From positions 1 to 34,669 of the forward strand of contig NZ_MUNX01000106.1 of the NCBI RefSeq assembly GCF_002001005.1: a DNA stretch of 34,669 bases. The letters run 5' to 3'. Both the position numbers and the translations under genes were made by a program. Source of the DNA: Flavobacterium sp. A45. GTDB taxonomy: Bacteria; Bacteroidota; Bacteroidia; Flavobacteriales; Flavobacteriaceae. Shown here piece after piece: positions 17,466-27,172 of the stretch (the stretch's first letter is position 1; each line of letters begins with the position of its first letter). The notes beneath the pieces were generated by a model, which did not search any database, was not told the origin of the DNA, and was given only the letters and a program-made list of their open reading frames with translations.

Positions 17466-18395
17466 ATGACACACGCTTTAAACATTGTATGGAATCCTTC
17501 AGAAGGTATTGATTTAGGTTTTTTCATTATTCGCTTTTACAGTTTGATGTTTGTAATCGCTTTTGGGTTGGGTTGGTACATCATGAAACATATTTTTGAA
17601 AGAGAAAATATTTCCATCGAAAAATTAGATTCTTTGTTTGTTTGGACTGTATTGGCCACTTTAATTGGGGCACGTTTAGGACATGTTTTCTTTTACGACT
17701 GGGAATATTACCGTAACAATATAGCCGAAATCATTCTACCTTTCCGTTTCAATCCAAAATTTCAATTTACAGGTTACACAGGATTGGCTAGCCATGGAGC
17801 GGCCATTTCGATTATCGTTGCTATGTATTTTTTCAGTAAAAAAGTACTTCAAAAGCCATTGTTATGGATATTGGATAGGGTAGTAATTCCTGTTGCCAGT
17901 GGTGCCATTTTTGTGAGATTGGGAAATTTTTTCAATTCGGAAATTGTGGGTAAAGAAACAACTTCTTCGTTTGGGATTCGTTTTATTAGAGACCATTTTA
18001 CCCCAAGAGAAGCAGTGAATGCAACTCAACTTTCTACACCAAAAGAAGCTTACAACGCTATAGCCACCAATCCTCAATATTCAAATTTACTAGAGATGGT
18101 TCCTGCCAAACATCCAGCCCAATTATATGAAGCTTTTTGTTACATTTTTGTATTTGCTGCATTGTTTTTCCTTTATTGGAAAACAGATGCCCGTAAAAAA
18201 TCAGGATTTTTATTCGGTTTGTTCTTAGTTCTTTTATTCACGGTTCGTATCGTTGTCGAATCAGTAAAAGAGAGCCAAGGAGGCTTTGAAAGCGATTTAG
18301 GAAACATATTATCAACCGGACAATGGTTGAGTATTCCATTTATAATAGTGGGGTTGTATTTTGTAATTACCGCAAAGAAGACCACAGAAATTTAA
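17466..18395 (+). CDS. lgt: prolipoprotein diacylglyceryl transferase
   Basis: 309 aa with about seven hydrophobic helices. Hallmarks are YSLMFVIAFGLGW (25-37), the HGAAI segment with His110, the Lgt signature RLGNFFNSE (151-159) and HPAQLYEAF near residue 220. It moves diacylglycerol from phosphatidylglycerol to the lipobox cysteine of prolipoproteins, the first step of lipoprotein maturation in the inner membrane. It begins 75 nt after yidD, so the two envelope genes may share a transcript. It ends in a strong bidirectional terminator. Confidence 0.96.
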   Translation: MTHALNIVWNPSEGIDLGFFIIRFYSLMFVIAFGLGWYIMKHIFERENISIEKLDSLFVWTVLATLIGARLGHVFFYDWEYYRNNIAEIILPFRFNPKFQFTGYTGLASHGAAISIIVAMYFFSKKVLQKPLLWILDRVVIPVASGAIFVRLGNFFNSEIVGKETTSSFGIRFIRDHFTPREAVNATQLSTPKEAYNAIATNPQYSNLLEMVPAKHPAQLYEAFCYIFVFAALFFLYWKTDARKKSGFLFGLFLVLLFTVRIVVESVKESQGGFESDLGNILSTGQWLSIPFIIVGLYFVITAKKTTEI

Positions 18396-18413
18396 ATTGA
18401 ATTTTATTTAATT

Positions 18414-18449
18414 AAAAATAGCCACTGGAAATTCAGTGGCTATTTTTTT
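18414..18449. terminator. bidirectional terminator after lgt
   Basis: A 14-bp inverted repeat, AAAAATAGCCACTG (18414-18427) and its complement (18434-18447), has a 6-nt loop and flanking A/T runs. Confidence 0.9.
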
Positions 18450-18451
18450 GA

Positions 18452-18742
18452 CTATCCAATTCTTGAAGTCTCAAAAACTGTTATTTTTTCTTCTAAAAAA
18501 AGTTCAGAAGCTTCATTAAACTTCAAAAAATGTGATTGTTCTTTATGCAAAACCAATCCTTCTTGATTTTTCCAAACTTCGTGAAGAATGAAGACATTCG
18601 GATCTTGCAAATTGTGATGCAAATCATATTGAAGACAGGCAGCTTCTTCTTTAGAATTCTTCGTTAAATCTACCAAGATTGCCTTCAATTCTTCTCTATA
18701 TTCAGGTTTACTTTTGATAATTACTGTCAAATTTATTTTCAT
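18452..18742 (-). CDS. antibiotic biosynthesis monooxygenase domain protein (YgiN-like)
   Basis: 96 aa. A single ABM domain: LTVIIKSKPEYREELKAIL at the start, then CLQYDLHHNLQDPNVFILHEVW and LVLHKEQSHFLKF. The family includes E. coli YgiN, a quinol monooxygenase, and other cofactor-free dimeric oxygenases. It starts 2 nt after the stop of the MdaB-like gene, so the two are surely co-transcribed. In E. coli ygiN also neighbours mdaB, the quinone reductase said to form a quinone redox cycle with it. Function by that analogy is likely but not proven. Confidence 0.9.
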   Translation of the reverse strand: MKINLTVIIKSKPEYREELKAILVDLTKNSKEEAACLQYDLHHNLQDPNVFILHEVWKNQEGLVLHKEQSHFLKFNEASELFLEEKITVFETSRIG

Positions 18743-18744
18743 AA

Positions 18745-19338
18745 TTAGTTCAAAAACAATTGAGTCAAATGATTTCTGTACATTTCTAAATCACTATCAA
18801 CGTTAGCCCCTTTCATAACATCATGAAAATGCAAGCTTTCTAAAGGTTTCATCCCAGTAAAAGCATTCATTCTGTGAAATCCAAATAACACTCCATCGTC
18901 AACGCTTGTTTCCCCAAAGAATTCACCAGGCAAGGTGAATGCTTCTTTCGGTGCATTCCAAGAAGAAGTTATCATGTATTTTCTGCCGTGCAACATTCCT
19001 CCTGTACCGTAATTAATCGCAGGATTTTTAGAGGAGCGCCCGTCACTTTTGTAAATACCATTAGCATGGCCTTCGGTAAAAACTACATCAATGTATTTCT
19101 TGAAAGCATGTGGTAATTGGAACCACCAAATCGGCGTATGATAAATAACAACATCGGCCCAAACAAATTTTTCTACTTCTTGAGCTGGATCAAACTCATC
19201 GTTTACATCAGTGCTTTTTACTTCAAAATCTTTATGATTTATAAAAAATTCAGCAGTCGCGTTAGCTATTGTTTGATTGAATCTTCCACCTGAATGTCCG
19301 AACTTTTGTCCCCCATTTATTATAAATATCTTTTTCAT
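18745..19338 (-). CDS. NAD(P)H-dependent quinone oxidoreductase (MdaB-like)
   Basis: 197 aa with a flavodoxin-like fold. The start KIFIINGGQKFGHSGGRFNQ is the FAD-binding first strand and loop of MdaB, followed by DVVIYHTPIWWFQLPHAFKKYIDVVF, YGTGGMLHGRKYM and the SWNAPKEAF segment. E. coli MdaB performs two-electron reduction of quinones and so avoids semiquinones. The gene is divergent from a LysR regulator and directly precedes a YgiN-like gene. This arrangement suggests an inducible response to quinones or electrophiles. Confidence 0.92.
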   Translation of the reverse strand: MKKIFIINGGQKFGHSGGRFNQTIANATAEFFINHKDFEVKSTDVNDEFDPAQEVEKFVWADVVIYHTPIWWFQLPHAFKKYIDVVFTEGHANGIYKSDGRSSKNPAINYGTGGMLHGRKYMITSSWNAPKEAFTLPGEFFGETSVDDGVLFGFHRMNAFTGMKPLESLHFHDVMKGANVDSDLEMYRNHLTQLFLN

Positions 19339-19363
19339 ATCGTTTTATATTAATTTGATAGTG

Positions 19364-19371
19364 CAAATTTA
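19364..19371 (-). promoter_or_regulatory. -7 element for the mdaB-like operon
   Basis: TAAATTTG on the minus strand matches TANNTTTG and lies 25 nt before the start at 19338. There is no obvious -33 TTG, as expected for an activator-dependent promoter. Confidence 0.5.
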
Positions 19372-19406
19372 CAACCCACGAAATCATTATTAAAATAACA
19401 TAATTC

Positions 19407-19418
19407 ATACCTTTGTAT
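19407..19418 (+). promoter_or_regulatory. -7 element of the lysR gene overlapping a small dyad
   Basis: TACCTTTG (19408-19415) matches TANNTTTG and lies within ATAC-N4-GTAT (19407-19418), a short dyad that could be a LysR-type autoregulatory site. The operator reading is weak because the dyad arms are only 4 bp. Confidence 0.4.
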
Positions 19419-19441
19419 CATAATTATAATACTTAAAGAAA

Positions 19442-20335
19442 ATGGTAAATCTGGAATGGTATAGAACTTTTAAATATATTTACAAAACAGGCACTTTAAC
19501 GGGAGCGGCAGAAGCATTGTTTATTTCGCAACCTGGAGTAAGTTTGCATTTGAGTTCACTTGAAAGTTACGTTGGATATAAATTATTCGACAGAACAAGC
19601 AGAAAAATGATTCCTACCGAAAAAGGAAAAGTACTCTATAATTTTATAACCGATGCATTATCAAAATTAGAAGAAGCTGAAAAAAACTTCCAACGCAGTA
19701 CAGAAAAAAACACACCAACCATTAGCATTGGAATGTGCTTCGAGACCTTTCAGATTACTTTAGAGCCTTATTTGGCAACTTTTCCGTTTAATGTGATTAT
19801 CCAATTTGGAGAATATCCAGAAATGATTGAGAATCTAGACAAAGGAATTTTAGATTTAATCATTACTCCACAAATGATTGTTAAGAGCACTATCGATTAT
19901 CAAGCCTTTTCTTCAGAAACTATAGTTCTTATTGGCGGGAATGAAACAGATTCTGATGCTTTTGAGACTTTAAAAAAACAAAATAATTTAGAAGCAATTG
20001 AACTTTGGCTAAAACAACAAAGATGGTATGGAACCACAGGAGATATGGAGCATTTAAGACGCTTTTGGCAGCTTAATTTCAACAACCATGCCGATTTTAG
20101 ACCTAACTACATTGTTCCCAATTTAAACTCCATAGTGCGTTGTTTAAGCAATAGCAGTGGCCTAGCTGTAATTCCGGATTTCTTGTGCAAAACAGAACTG
20201 GAAAGTGGAAAAATAAAGCTTTTGTGGCAAGGAAAAACTCCTTTAAAGAATACGCTATATTTTGCAAACAAAAAGAAATCAATTTACACAGATGAAATAC
20301 AGTTAATAAAAGACACTTTCATGAAAATAATGTAA
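19442..20335 (+). CDS. LysR-family transcriptional regulator
   Basis: 297 aa. The N-terminal winged helix-turn-helix (residues 1-62: LEWYRTFKYIYKTGTLTGAA, then ALFISQPGVSLHLSSLE) is typical, with a substrate-binding domain from about 90. It is divergent from the mdaB-like/ygiN-like pair across a 103-nt gap, the classic LysR arrangement, so it most likely controls that pair. Its inducer is unknown. Confidence 0.94.
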   Translation: MVNLEWYRTFKYIYKTGTLTGAAEALFISQPGVSLHLSSLESYVGYKLFDRTSRKMIPTEKGKVLYNFITDALSKLEEAEKNFQRSTEKNTPTISIGMCFETFQITLEPYLATFPFNVIIQFGEYPEMIENLDKGILDLIITPQMIVKSTIDYQAFSSETIVLIGGNETDSDAFETLKKQNNLEAIELWLKQQRWYGTTGDMEHLRRFWQLNFNNHADFRPNYIVPNLNSIVRCLSNSSGLAVIPDFLCKTELESGKIKLLWQGKTPLKNTLYFANKKKSIYTDEIQLIKDTFMKIM

Positions 20336-20381
20336 CTGAAATTATCTCCAGAGAACAGAAGTCATTACAATCAAAAGCAAA

Positions 20382-20417
20382 AAAAAAAAGATTCAACTTT
20401 CGTTGAATCTTTTTTTT
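20382..20417. terminator. bidirectional terminator between lysR and secDF
   Basis: A 16-bp perfect inverted repeat (eight A then GATTCAAC at 20382-20397, complement at 20402-20417) has a 4-nt loop. Confidence 0.92.
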
Positions 20418-20435
20418 AAATATATTCTAAGTTAA

Positions 20436-23405
20436 TTAAGCTTCTTGATGATGAATTTCAATGTTTTTCTTTTCTTCTCTAGAAATGGTATCAACCAATA
20501 CTGGAGTAGCAATAAACAATGAAGAGTAAGTACCAATAACAATACCAACAAGCATTGCGAAAATAAATCCTCTAATAGATTCTCCTCCGAAAACAAACAT
20601 GATTAACAACACCAAAATCATTGCCAATGAAGTATTAATAGTTCTTGACATTGTAGAGTTAATCGATTTATTCACAATTTCAGAGAATGACCCTTTTGTT
20701 TTACCATCCAAGAACTCACGAACCCTATCAAATACAATTACGGTATCATTCATAGAATAACCAATAACGGTAAGGATAGCTGCAATGAAGTGCTGATCAA
20801 TTTCCATTCCGAAAGGCATGTATTTCCAAAGTAATGAGTACACTCCCAATACGAAGATAACGTCATGTGCTACCGCTGCGATTGCACCTAAACTATATTG
20901 CCATTTTCTGAAACTGATCATTAAGTATAAGAATACAATTGCCATTGCACCAAGTACAGCCCAATAAGCATTAGTTTTGATATCCTCGGCTACCGTTGGA
21001 CCAACTTTTGATTGTTGTACAACACCAAGTTTTTTACCTTCATAAGTGTTTACAAATTTATCATAAGTCATATCAGCAGCATAGTGCTTTTTCAAACTTT
21101 GGAATAATATTTTATTTACCTCTTCGTCAACACCAGTACCTGTTTCTTGGATTTTATATTTAGTGGTAATTTTCAACTGATCGTCTTTACCAAATATTTT
21201 AACCTCTGCACTACCGAAAACAGCTGTCAACTCTTCTTTAACTTCTTCTGGCTTCATTGATTTGTCGAAACGAACTTGGAAAGTTCTTCCTCCAACAAAA
21301 TCCACACCCTGGTCAAAACCATGAGTTGCAATCGATATGATACTTACAATAGTCACAACGATAGAGAAAAGATAAGTCCATTTTTTAATTCCCAAGAAAT
21401 CAAAGTGGAAATTAGTAAAGAAATTTTTAGAGAATTTTGTCACAAAAGACAAATCATTTTTACCCGCAATATTTCTATCAATAAAAATTCTAGCAATAAA
21501 GATAGAAGTAAACAAAGAGGTTACGATACCTATTAATAAAGTAGTAGCAAATCCTTTGATTGGTCCAGATCCAAAGATAAACAATACAGCACCTGTCAAA
21601 ACGTGAGTTACGTTCGCATCAACAATAGAACGCATTGCTCCAGTCCAACTATAAGAAGCATTTACAGCTTCGCCTAAATTTTTTCCTGCCCTTAATTCTT
21701 CCTTAGCTCTTTCATATATAATGATATTCGCATCTACCGCAGTACCCATTGTCAAAACGATACCAGCAATACCAGGTAATGTAAGAACAGCACCTAAGCT
21801 TGCCAAAATACCAAACATGAATAATAAGTTAACTAGCAAAGCAATATTTGCATACCAACCTGCTTTACCATAATAAATCATCATCCAAAGAGATACCAAT
21901 AGCAAACCGATTATAGCAGAATTAGTACCGTTATCAATAGCTTCTTGACCTAAGGATGGCCCTACAACTTCAGATGAAATAATTTCTGCAGCAGCTGGTA
22001 ATTTACCTGCTCTTAATACATTCGCTAAATCTTTAGTTTGTGTAACATCAAATGAACCTGAAATCTCAGATCTACCTCCAGAAATTGGTCCACTAGAAAC
22101 CCCTGGTGCAGAATATACAATATCATCAAGAACAATAGCAATACTACTTTTTTGAGTATATGCTCTCCCTGTTAATTCTTCCCATTCTTTTGCTCCAACG
22201 TTATTCATTTGCATAGAAACAGCTGGTTTTCCCATTTGATCAAATGTATCGCTAGCATCTGTTACAACACCACCACCCATTGAGGCAACATTATCTCTAT
22301 TTCCTTTTAATGCATACAATGCAATAACTTCAACGTCCTTACCTTTTTCATCTTTATTAGTCTCTGGTATTCCCCATACAAATTTTGCATAACGTTGATC
22401 ACCTGCCAATAAAACTCTGATATCAGCTCTTTTGAAATAAGAATTGATTACAGCAGTATCTTTCGGAGAGAAAAGACCTAAAACTGGTCCACCACCTTGA
22501 GCAACAATTTTGTCAATAATAGGATTATTTCCTTTTTTAGTAGCAGTAGAATCTTTTTCATCAGTCAATAAAGCACTTAATGAATCTTTTGCTACAGTTT
22601 TAGTTTCAACTTTAGCAACTTCGGTTTTTTTCAAAGCCTCGTTAGCAGCCATGATAAAATTACCAATCTCTTCAACTTTATAAGTTTCCCAAAACTCTAA
22701 TTGAGCTGTACTTTGCAATAATTTTTTAATTCTATCAACGTCTTTAGCTCCAGGCAATTCAACAAGAATTCTTCCAGATTCTCCTAATTTTTGAATATTA
22801 GGTTGCGTTACACCAAATTTATCGATACGTTTTCTCAATACTCCAAAAGCACTTTCAACAGATTCATCAACTTTTCTCTTGATTACTTTTTGAACTTGAG
22901 CATCTGTCATTTGAAAAGTAACCCCACCTTCACCTTGCAAACTTCTATTTGCGAAAATGTCTGGAGAAGCTAATTTTACAGTTCCTTTCGAATTTGCTTC
23001 AAAAGCTTCAAAGAAAGCATCAAGATAGGTTTGATTTCCTTTTAGATTTGCAGTGGCATCCGCCAAAGATTTATTAAAAACAGGATTTTTCGAATTATTT
23101 GATAATCCTTTCAAAATGTCTTTAACAGAGATTTGAAGAGTCACATTGATTCCTCCTTCTAAGTCAAGTCCTTTGTTGATTTGTTTATCTTTTACTTCAT
23201 TGAATGTAAAATCAGTAAAACCTAAGCTAAACACTTTTTCTTTACCAATTGAATCCAAATATTTTACTTCTTTTTCTGGGTTTCCGCCAGCGAAAGATTT
23301 TGCATCACTTTTAACTTTGCTTGAAACAAAAGTGAAAGAAAGTTGGTAAATACTTACCAATGCAAATAGAATTGCGAAAAATTTAATAAGTCCTTTATTC
23401 TGCAT
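20436..23405 (-). CDS. secDF: fused protein translocase SecDF
   Basis: 989 aa: SecD and SecF in one chain, the usual form in Bacteroidota. SecD signs are GLDLEGG (79-85), the large periplasmic P1 domain, the FEMTG-like helices and GTAVDANIIIYERAKEEL. SecF starts near residue 660, with GVDFVGGRTF and YSMNDTVIVFDRVREF. It uses the proton motive force to pull proteins through SecYEG after the SecA step. P1 carries a long insert with Lys/Glu/Asp-rich sequence (about 245-300). It has a well-defined promoter and a leader of about 120 nt. Confidence 0.97.
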   Translation of the reverse strand: MQNKGLIKFFAILFALVSIYQLSFTFVSSKVKSDAKSFAGGNPEKEVKYLDSIGKEKVFSLGFTDFTFNEVKDKQINKGLDLEGGINVTLQISVKDILKGLSNNSKNPVFNKSLADATANLKGNQTYLDAFFEAFEANSKGTVKLASPDIFANRSLQGEGGVTFQMTDAQVQKVIKRKVDESVESAFGVLRKRIDKFGVTQPNIQKLGESGRILVELPGAKDVDRIKKLLQSTAQLEFWETYKVEEIGNFIMAANEALKKTEVAKVETKTVAKDSLSALLTDEKDSTATKKGNNPIIDKIVAQGGGPVLGLFSPKDTAVINSYFKRADIRVLLAGDQRYAKFVWGIPETNKDEKGKDVEVIALYALKGNRDNVASMGGGVVTDASDTFDQMGKPAVSMQMNNVGAKEWEELTGRAYTQKSSIAIVLDDIVYSAPGVSSGPISGGRSEISGSFDVTQTKDLANVLRAGKLPAAAEIISSEVVGPSLGQEAIDNGTNSAIIGLLLVSLWMMIYYGKAGWYANIALLVNLLFMFGILASLGAVLTLPGIAGIVLTMGTAVDANIIIYERAKEELRAGKNLGEAVNASYSWTGAMRSIVDANVTHVLTGAVLFIFGSGPIKGFATTLLIGIVTSLFTSIFIARIFIDRNIAGKNDLSFVTKFSKNFFTNFHFDFLGIKKWTYLFSIVVTIVSIISIATHGFDQGVDFVGGRTFQVRFDKSMKPEEVKEELTAVFGSAEVKIFGKDDQLKITTKYKIQETGTGVDEEVNKILFQSLKKHYAADMTYDKFVNTYEGKKLGVVQQSKVGPTVAEDIKTNAYWAVLGAMAIVFLYLMISFRKWQYSLGAIAAVAHDVIFVLGVYSLLWKYMPFGMEIDQHFIAAILTVIGYSMNDTVIVFDRVREFLDGKTKGSFSEIVNKSINSTMSRTINTSLAMILVLLIMFVFGGESIRGFIFAMLVGIVIGTYSSLFIATPVLVDTISREEKKNIEIHHQEA

Positions 23406-23531
23406 TATTACTAAAAATTAATTATTTTTATTTATTTATTTTTTGTTTTAAACCCTATAAAATAAGCCATTACGTCATTTTTGAAAAACAAAAAAGAGCA
23501 CCACGATTTATGTCATTTTTTTTAAACCGAG

Positions 23532-23562
23532 CAAATATATAATTAACGGAAAGATTAACCAA
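23532..23562 (-). promoter_or_regulatory. secDF promoter
   Basis: On the minus strand TTG (23562-23560), a 20-nt spacer and TATATTTG (23539-23532) match the Bacteroidota consensus, with the same spacing as the siderophore receptor promoter. The leader to the ATG is about 120 nt and holds three tiny ATG-started frames. Confidence 0.7.
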
Positions 23563-23582
23563 TTTATTTATTAATTAAAATC

Positions 23583-23619
23583 AAAAAAAAGACTGCAGAA
23601 ATTGCAGCCTTCTTTTTTT
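23583..23619. terminator. terminator after mdh
   Basis: An imperfect hairpin (AAGACTGCA with TGCAGCCTT, one mismatch, 5-nt loop) is flanked by A- and T-runs. It reads as a terminator on the minus strand for mdh, and it lies just upstream of the secDF promoter. Confidence 0.75.
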
Positions 23620-23631
23620 ATACGTAAATTA

Positions 23632-24567
23632 TTATGCCAAAACAGTTTTCAAATCAGCATTCATACTTCTTACGGCCTCTGCACTTTTTGCAAAAGCAGC
23701 TTTTTCAGCATCATTTAATTTAATATCGACAATTTGTTCAATTCCGTTTTTACCTATAATACAAGGTACACCGATGCAAATATCACTTTGCCCGTATTCA
23801 CCGTCCAACATTACTGAACAAGCAATCATTTTCTTTTGGTCATTCAAAATACTATCTACCAAATAAGCAACAGAAGCTCCTGGCGCATACCAAGCTGAAG
23901 TCCCTAATAAACCTGTAAGTGTAGCTCCTCCTACCATAGTGGCAGCAGCAACTTTTTCCAATTCTTCTTGAGATAAAAATTCAGAAACCGGAATACCATT
24001 ATAAGCAGCCAATCTTGTCAAAGGAATCATAGTAGTATCACCATGTCCACCAATAACCATAGCCGAAATATCATTAGAAGGTTTATCCAAAGCTTTAGAC
24101 AAATAATATCTAAAACGAGAGCTATCCAAAGCTCCACCCATTCCGATGATTCTGTTTTTTGGTAATCCAGTAGCTTTCAATGCCAAATAAGTCATTGTAT
24201 CCATTGGATTAGACACTACTACTACAATACAATTTGGTGAATGTGCCAATACATTCTCTGCAACAGTCTTAACAATTCCAGCATTGATTCCTATTAATTC
24301 CTCTCTAGTCATCCCAGGTTTTCTAGGAATTCCAGAAGTAATCACAACAACATCACTGTTTGCTGTTTTAGAATAATCATTAGTAACCCCTGAAACATTG
24401 GTATTAAAACCAGTATTTGTAGCACATTGCATAATATCCATAGCTTTACCCTCGGCAAAACCTTCTCTGATATCCAATAATACTACTTCACTTGCAATTC
24501 CTCTATAAGAAATTGAATCTGCACAGGATGCTCCCACATTCCCTGCTCCTACAATGGTAACTTTCAT
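23632..24567 (-). CDS. mdh: malate dehydrogenase (LDH-like type)
   Basis: 311 aa. The Rossmann motif is GAGNVG (7-12) with Asp32 binding the NAD ribose. The substrate loop PRKPGMTR (81-88) has Arg82 and Arg88; Arg82 is where lactate dehydrogenases have Gln, so malate is the substrate. Catalytic His175 lies in GGHGDTT. It interconverts malate and oxaloacetate in the TCA cycle. It starts 59 nt after gyrB and could be read through from it, but its own promoter is possible. Confidence 0.97.
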   Translation of the reverse strand: MKVTIVGAGNVGASCADSISYRGIASEVVLLDIREGFAEGKAMDIMQCATNTGFNTNVSGVTNDYSKTANSDVVVITSGIPRKPGMTREELIGINAGIVKTVAENVLAHSPNCIVVVVSNPMDTMTYLALKATGLPKNRIIGMGGALDSSRFRYYLSKALDKPSNDISAMVIGGHGDTTMIPLTRLAAYNGIPVSEFLSQEELEKVAAATMVGGATLTGLLGTSAWYAPGASVAYLVDSILNDQKKMIACSVMLDGEYGQSDICIGVPCIIGKNGIEQIVDIKLNDAEKAAFAKSAEAVRSMNADLKTVLA

Positions 24568-24626
24568 TTTTATTTGTTTTTTATTAATTTCAAATCAAAA
24601 ACAAAAAATACAGCTCATTCTAAAAA

Positions 24627-26630
<2,004 letters not shown>

Positions 26631-26681
26631 CTATATAAGTGTTTTATTCCAATTATAAGAGGCTAAGTTATTAACAAATGA

Positions 26682-26756
26682 TGTCAATTTCAATGATATA
26701 AATCAGTTTTAATAACATATTCCAAAATTCAGTTTTAATATCATTGGCAATGGCAA
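26682..26756 (+). repeat. scattered TNNCAA hexamers
   Basis: Two adjacent units, TGTCAA and TTTCAA (26682-26693), and two TGGCAA units (26745-26756) have the same form as the longer arrays at 26984-27019 and 27130-27172. Nothing coding is visible here. Confidence 0.5.
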
Positions 26757-26852
26757 AAATCAATTGAAATAACAGTTAAAAAAAGGCCAGTATAATGGTA
26801 ATAAATCCACAATAAATTGCATTCAAAAGAATTTGGAGCGAAAGATTGGGCA

Positions 26853-26966
26853 TTTTTAGCCAACATCGTTCCCGCCATCATTCCTAAACTTGCGAGTCTC
26901 GTTCCAAAAGACGAGACTCACAAGGTTTATCCCTTCTGTCGGGGCTAAAAAGCCAAAATTAGGAAT
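26853..26966. repeat. palindromic element with interlaced inverted repeats
   Basis: Three pairs are seen. TTTTTAGCC (26853-26861) pairs with GGCTAAAAA (26943-26951). ATTCCTAA (26880-26887) pairs with TTAGGAAT (26959-26966). CTTGCGAGTCTCGT (26889-26902) pairs with 26911-26924 with one mismatch and an 8-nt loop. The first two pairs cross each other, as in a pseudoknot. A minus-strand open frame of 88 codons crosses the element (26856-27122), but its composition is not protein-like. It may be a dispersed flavobacterial repeat. Confidence 0.6.
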
Positions 26967-26983
26967 ACTAGGGAGCAATATAA

Positions 26984-27019
26984 TTTCAATGGCAATTCCA
27001 ATGTCTATTTCAATAGCAA
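26984..27019 (+). repeat. six TNNCAA hexamers
   Basis: Six head-to-tail 6-bp units (one is TGTCTA, the others TNNCAA). The first part, AATTTCAATGGCAATT (26982-26997), is a perfect inverted copy of 27134-27149. Confidence 0.7.
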
Positions 27020-27065
27020 TAAAAAAAAAGAAAAGGTAATTAAATTCAAAAACTATTATAAAACA

Positions 27066-27109
27066 CAAATTTCCAAAACGAACATTTAAAATGCTGTTTT
27101 GGAAATTTG
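27066..27109 (-). terminator. strong hairpin downstream of gatB::aspS
   Basis: A perfect 14-bp stem, CAAATTTCCAAAAC (27066-27079) with 27096-27109, has an inner CATTT/AAATG pairing. It lies about 60 nt beyond the gatB::aspS stop. The minus-strand sequence after it is T-rich but not a clean T-run, so a terminator or RNA-stabilising role is plausible, not certain. Confidence 0.6.
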
Positions 27110-27129
27110 ATAAGTTGAACAATTTCTAT

Positions 27130-27172
27130 TTCAAATTGCCATTGAAATTGATATTGATTTTTGATATTGCTA
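27130..27172 (-). repeat. minus-strand TNNCAA hexamer array at the gatB::aspS stop codon
   Basis: Read on the minus strand, about eight units of the TNNCAA type follow one another (one has seven bases). The first unit, TAGCAA, contains the stop codon TAG (27172-27170). It is in opposite orientation to the array at 26984-27019. Confidence 0.65.

Noticed and set aside
26856..27122. 88-aa minus-strand open frame between gyrB and gatB::aspS
   Set aside because: It crosses strong inverted repeats and a hexamer array, its Phe/Ile-rich then odd composition follows from the repeats, and no family is recognisable.
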